Part shown: positions 3,829 to 6,320 of the stretch, one piece after another
How positions within the stretch are numbered: the first letter of the stretch is position 1
Layout of the letters: each line of letters opens with the position of its first letter
Assembly (NCBI GenBank): GCA_030043235.1
Contig: JASHYF010000177.1
Coordinates: forward strand, 1 to 6,320
Source: Solirubrobacteraceae bacterium
Lineage (GTDB): Bacteria; Actinomycetota; Thermoleophilia; Solirubrobacterales; Solirubrobacteraceae
Direction of reading: 5' to 3'
Length of the DNA stretch: 6,320 bases
The notes under the pieces: generated by a model
Told to the model about the DNA's origin: nothing
What the model saw: the letters and a program-made list of their open reading frames with translations, nothing else
The model's database searches: none
Program-made: the position numbers and the translations under genes

Positions 3829-6306
3829 TCAGGCCTTGCGGCCAGCCGCGGCTTTCGCAAGGCGAATCGTCACGAGTACCTGCGTGGTGTGCGTTGTGCC
3901 CGCCGGGTCGCGGGCAAATAGCGTCGCGCGCGCGCGCAGCACGCGCAGCTGCGCAAGGAGCGTGCGCGCCTTGGCCGACAGATGCAACTTAACAGTCGTT
4001 GTGTGTCCGCCGGCGACCTCGAACGAGCCAACGGCCAGGGTCAGGATCGCAGGCTTCGACTTCTTCGATTGGCGGCCGGTCGCGCCGGGGAGGAGGACCG
4101 CGCCGGTCGTCCGCAGCGTCACCGTACCAGCACAGCTCGTCTCCGCTGCCGGACAGCTCACCCTCACGACAACGATGCCCGTTCGGCTCGCCGTCAGCGA
4201 GGTACCAGCAAGGACTGCGTCCGGGACGGGAGGCTGCTTGCGCTGCTCAGACGGCGACACTCCGTGTTCGGGCGACGTTGACTGCCCTTCCCCCGGAGGC
4301 GTCTGTTCGCCGCTGGGCGTCTGCTGCTCGAGCGTAGTCGGTAGCTGTGTCGCGAACACCTGGTCTTTGCCCACGCTGGTGCCGCCGGCGTTGGTTGCTA
4401 CGACGCGGAAGTGATATTCGGTGCCCGCGATCAGACCCGTCAACGACGCCGACACCGTCACCGGGCTGCTGCCGGAGCCCGGCGACGAGTTGCACGGCGC
4501 GCTCGATCCGTACGAGGCGCTCGTGCCGTATTCGAGCTCGCATTCGCTGACCTGCGAGCCGTTGGGGGTCACCGACGCGTTCAGCGTCGCCGAGCTCTGC
4601 GTGACCGACGACGCGGTGCCGGTGCTCGCTGTCGGTGGGTCGGGGAGCGTGGTGAAGGTCTCTTCGCTGCCGTAGCTCGTGCCGCCCCCGTTGGCTGCTG
4701 CGATCCGGAAGTGGTAGGTCGTGTTTGCGCGCAGGCCGCCGATCGCCGCGCTCACCGCCACCGGGCTGCTGCCGGAGCCCGGCGACGGGCTGCATGGCGC
4801 GCTCGATCCGTAGGAGGGCGTCGTGCCGTATTCGAGCGTGCATTCGCTCACTTCGTGGCCGTTGGGGTTCACCGACGCGTTCAGCGTCGCCGTCGTCTGC
4901 GTGATCGACGAGGCGGCGCCGGTGACCACGGTGGGCGCATTCGACGGAGGCGTGAACGCGGTGAGCCCGTCGGGCGTGCCGACGCCGGTGGGGCCGTCGT
5001 AGCCGGTCCCGGCCAGGCAGATGGCCTTCGAGGCGCAGCTGTTCGCGGCCTCTTCAGCGGGCGTGCACGCCGACAGGCCCGTTTCTTCGTCGAACGGCAG
5101 CCGGCATTCGCCGTTCGAGCCTTCGGTCACGTCATGCAACGAGCCGGGCGATCTCGCCTCGTTTTCATACAGCGTCTCGGCGGGATATTTCACACCGCCG
5201 GCTCCGCCGGCGAGCGCAAACGTGGCAGCTATCAGGGGCGTGGCGAGGCTCGTGCCGCCGACGGTGCACCAGTGGGTGGTGCTACCTTCCAGATATTCGC
5301 ATTCGAGCGTGGAGTCGTAGACGGCAACGCCCGTATATGGATCGGCGTCTGCGGACACGTCGGCGACCGCGCGCTTGTCGCCGCAGCCGACCGACGACCA
5401 GTCCGAGGCGTCCTGCTGCCACGGCTGGGCTTCGAACTGGGTGCTGCATCCGCCGCCCGTGGCGCCGTAACCTTCCCTTTCGCCGTCGCTCTCGCCGCCG
5501 TCGTTCCACACGCTCTCGCCGGCCCATTCGCTGTCCGGCCCGAGCTTCAAGCGGGTCCCGCCCACTGCCACCACCTGCGGCGAGCTGGCGGGGAAATAGG
5601 CGGACGACGGCCCCGACGGTTCGAGCCAGTTCAGGTACCCTTCATCGCCCGCCGCAGCGGTGATGACGGTGCCGGGGTGATCGAATGCGGAGCTGGCGCC
5701 TATGCACCCCCCACATTCCGGGCTTCCCCACGAGTTGGAGATCTCATCCGCGCCGAGGGCCGCGGCCGATTCCTCGGCGGTTTCGAGGTTCGCGTCCGCG
5801 GACGAGTCGGCCTCCACGAGCACGATGTGGCAGCTCTGGCAGACCGCGCGCGCGGTCTCGATGTCCAGCGACATCTCGACGCTCCAGCCGATCGCTTCTT
5901 CGGCCTCTTCTCTGCGCTTCGCGCGCGAGCTGTCGAGGTACTCTTCGAGTTCGCTCGCGCTTTTCGGGAACGGCAGGCTGCCCGCTCCGCCATTCCCGTT
6001 CTGGTTGACCTTCTTGAAGCAGCCCTGCGACGCGGTGCATTCACCGAGACCGAATTCCGCGGAGTAGGTCGCCAGGTCGGATTCGGCGTCCAGGTCGTTG
6101 TACGCATCCACCAGCGCTATCGTCTGCACGTCCGGCGCGCTCGTCGGCAGCTCGTAAGCGCTGTGCAGGTCCTGCGGGCGCAGGCCGAAGTCGCCCGCCG
6201 CCGGCGACGGCGCCGCAAAGCGCGCGGGCGCGGCGGCACGGGCGAGCCCGATCGGATGCCGGTGCGCACGAGCTTCCGCGCTGCGCGCGATCAGCTGCAG
6301 CGCCAT
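3829..6306 (-). CDS. S53 (sedolisin-like) serine-carboxyl peptidase with two FN3-like repeats and the shared C-terminal module
   Basis: 825 residues from ATG 6306 to TGA 3829-3831; the frame is open to the right edge, so the true start may lie outside. It is an extracellular endopeptidase by family. Residues about 38-452 are the catalytic domain. E144 and D148 form the ExxxD pair, D221 in AAAGDEG is the oxyanion Asp, and S353 in GGTSLATP is the nucleophile. D392 in HDVTEG plus G433, G435 and D437 in GTGYD fit the family's calcium site. Fourteen cysteines in this domain suggest up to seven disulfides. Residues 457-553 and 557-653 are two FN3-like repeats, each with an extra Cys pair (489/505, 589/605). 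Residues 654-694 are a Pro/Ser/Glu/Gln linker, and 695-825 are the shared C-terminal module (C718/C725) with a basic end (GRKA). From this start there is no signal peptide and no room for the roughly 200-residue prodomain usual in sedolisins. GAGG three bases before the ATG is a poor ribosome site. Confidence 0.9.
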   Translation of the reverse strand: MALQLIARSAEARAHRHPIGLARAAAPARFAAPSPAAGDFGLRPQDLHSAYELPTSAPDVQTIALVDAYNDLDAESDLATYSAEFGLGECTASQGCFKKVNQNGNGGAGSLPFPKSASELEEYLDSSRAKRREEAEEAIGWSVEMSLDIETARAVCQSCHIVLVEADSSADANLETAEESAAALGADEISNSWGSPECGGCIGASSAFDHPGTVITAAAGDEGYLNWLEPSGPSSAYFPASSPQVVAVGGTRLKLGPDSEWAGESVWNDGGESDGEREGYGATGGGCSTQFEAQPWQQDASDWSSVGCGDKRAVADVSADADPYTGVAVYDSTLECEYLEGSTTHWCTVGGTSLATPLIAATFALAGGAGGVKYPAETLYENEARSPGSLHDVTEGSNGECRLPFDEETGLSACTPAEEAANSCASKAICLAGTGYDGPTGVGTPDGLTAFTPPSNAPTVVTGAASSITQTTATLNASVNPNGHEVSECTLEYGTTPSYGSSAPCSPSPGSGSSPVAVSAAIGGLRANTTYHFRIAAANGGGTSYGSEETFTTLPDPPTASTGTASSVTQSSATLNASVTPNGSQVSECELEYGTSASYGSSAPCNSSPGSGSSPVTVSASLTGLIAGTEYHFRVVATNAGGTSVGKDQVFATQLPTTLEQQTPSGEQTPPGEGQSTSPEHGVSPSEQRKQPPVPDAVLAGTSLTASRTGIVVVRVSCPAAETSCAGTVTLRTTGAVLLPGATGRQSKKSKPAILTLAVGSFEVAGGHTTTVKLHLSAKARTLLAQLRVLRARATLFARDPAGTTHTTQVLVTIRLAKAAAGRKA
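3833..3863. terminator. Nested inverted repeat at the convergent gene ends
   Basis: GCCTTGCG (3833-3840) and CGCAAGGC (3856-3863) are perfect inverted repeats around a 15-base loop, and the loop itself contains the 10-base palindrome AGCCGCGGCT (3844-3853). It lies just past the stop of the + strand gene and inside the last codons of the - strand peptidase. It could act as a terminator for rightward transcription, or in both directions. No T-run follows on either side, so the call is tentative. Confidence 0.35.
4348..4638 (-). repeat. FN3-like repeat 2 of the S53 peptidase gene
   Basis: This encodes residues 557-653 and is a copy of 4648-4938 at a spacing of exactly 300 bases. It keeps long stretches of identical DNA, for example around 4461-4502 against 4761-4802. 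The conserved protein pattern is ATLNASV.PNG, SEC.LEYGT, SYGSSAPC and YHFR, with the Cys pair C589/C605. Confidence 0.85.
4648..4938 (-). repeat. FN3-like repeat 1 of the S53 peptidase gene
   Basis: This encodes residues 457-553, directly after the catalytic domain. The strand pattern is that of fibronectin type III (…TTYHFRIAAANGGGTSYG…FTT). The Cys pair C489/C505 brackets an 'EYGTTPSYGSSAPC' hairpin seen in many secreted Thermoleophilia proteins (recalled, not searched). It probably serves as a spacer or binding domain between the protease and the C-terminal module. Confidence 0.85.
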
Positions 6307-6320
6307 GCACCTCGCCTGTC

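Noticed and set aside
1..6320. CRISPR array, tRNA/rRNA genes, insertion sequences
   Set aside because: No regularly spaced short repeats outside protein-domain duplications, no tRNA- or rRNA-like segments and no transposase frame were seen on either strand.

Overview
The window is GC-rich DNA that codes almost entirely for large secreted proteins. Three features suggest a Thermoleophilia / Solirubrobacterales-type actinobacterium, probably soil-derived. First, it has fibronectin-III-like repeats carrying a conserved cysteine pair. Second, it has an S53 peptidase of the 'GLRPQDLHSAYELP' type. Third, its long secreted proteins end in a conserved beta-rich domain with a basic tail. This placement rests on recalled family resemblance, not on a search, so it is an inference.

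Layout: (A) 1-333 (+), the 3' end of a gene cut by the window edge; only its C-terminal domain is visible. (B) 334-558, an intergenic stretch with a conserved hairpin, a possible promoter and a tiny leader ORF that overlaps the next start codon. (C) 559-2574 (+), a 671-aa secreted protein: signal peptide, beta-strand-rich N-terminal region, Ig-like domain, charged coiled-coil linker, and the same C-terminal domain as A. (D) 2662-3819 (+), a 385-aa secreted protein: two carboxypeptidase-regulatory-like repeats, a Pro/Thr/Ser linker and a diverged version of the C-terminal domain; its 5' end looks irregular. (E) 3829-6306 (-), convergent with D across a 9-base gap: an S53 (sedolisin) serine-carboxyl peptidase with two FN3-like repeats, a Pro/Ser/Glu linker and the same C-terminal domain. 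Its true 5' end may lie beyond the right edge.

The unifying observation is that four neighbouring extracellular proteins with unrelated N-terminal parts end in one homologous module. That module has a short-spaced Cys pair, a 'GGxxxTVxLxLSxKARxLL'-like core and a Lys/Arg-rich tail. No LPXTG sortase signal or C-terminal membrane anchor is visible. A working hypothesis is a common surface-retention module that places adhesin-like proteins and a protease in the same extracellular compartment. The module copies in A and C are recent duplicates, and the duplication runs about 55 bases past the stop codon. That downstream part includes a small hairpin with one compensatory base-pair change. No RNA genes, CRISPR arrays, insertion sequences or prophage genes were seen.
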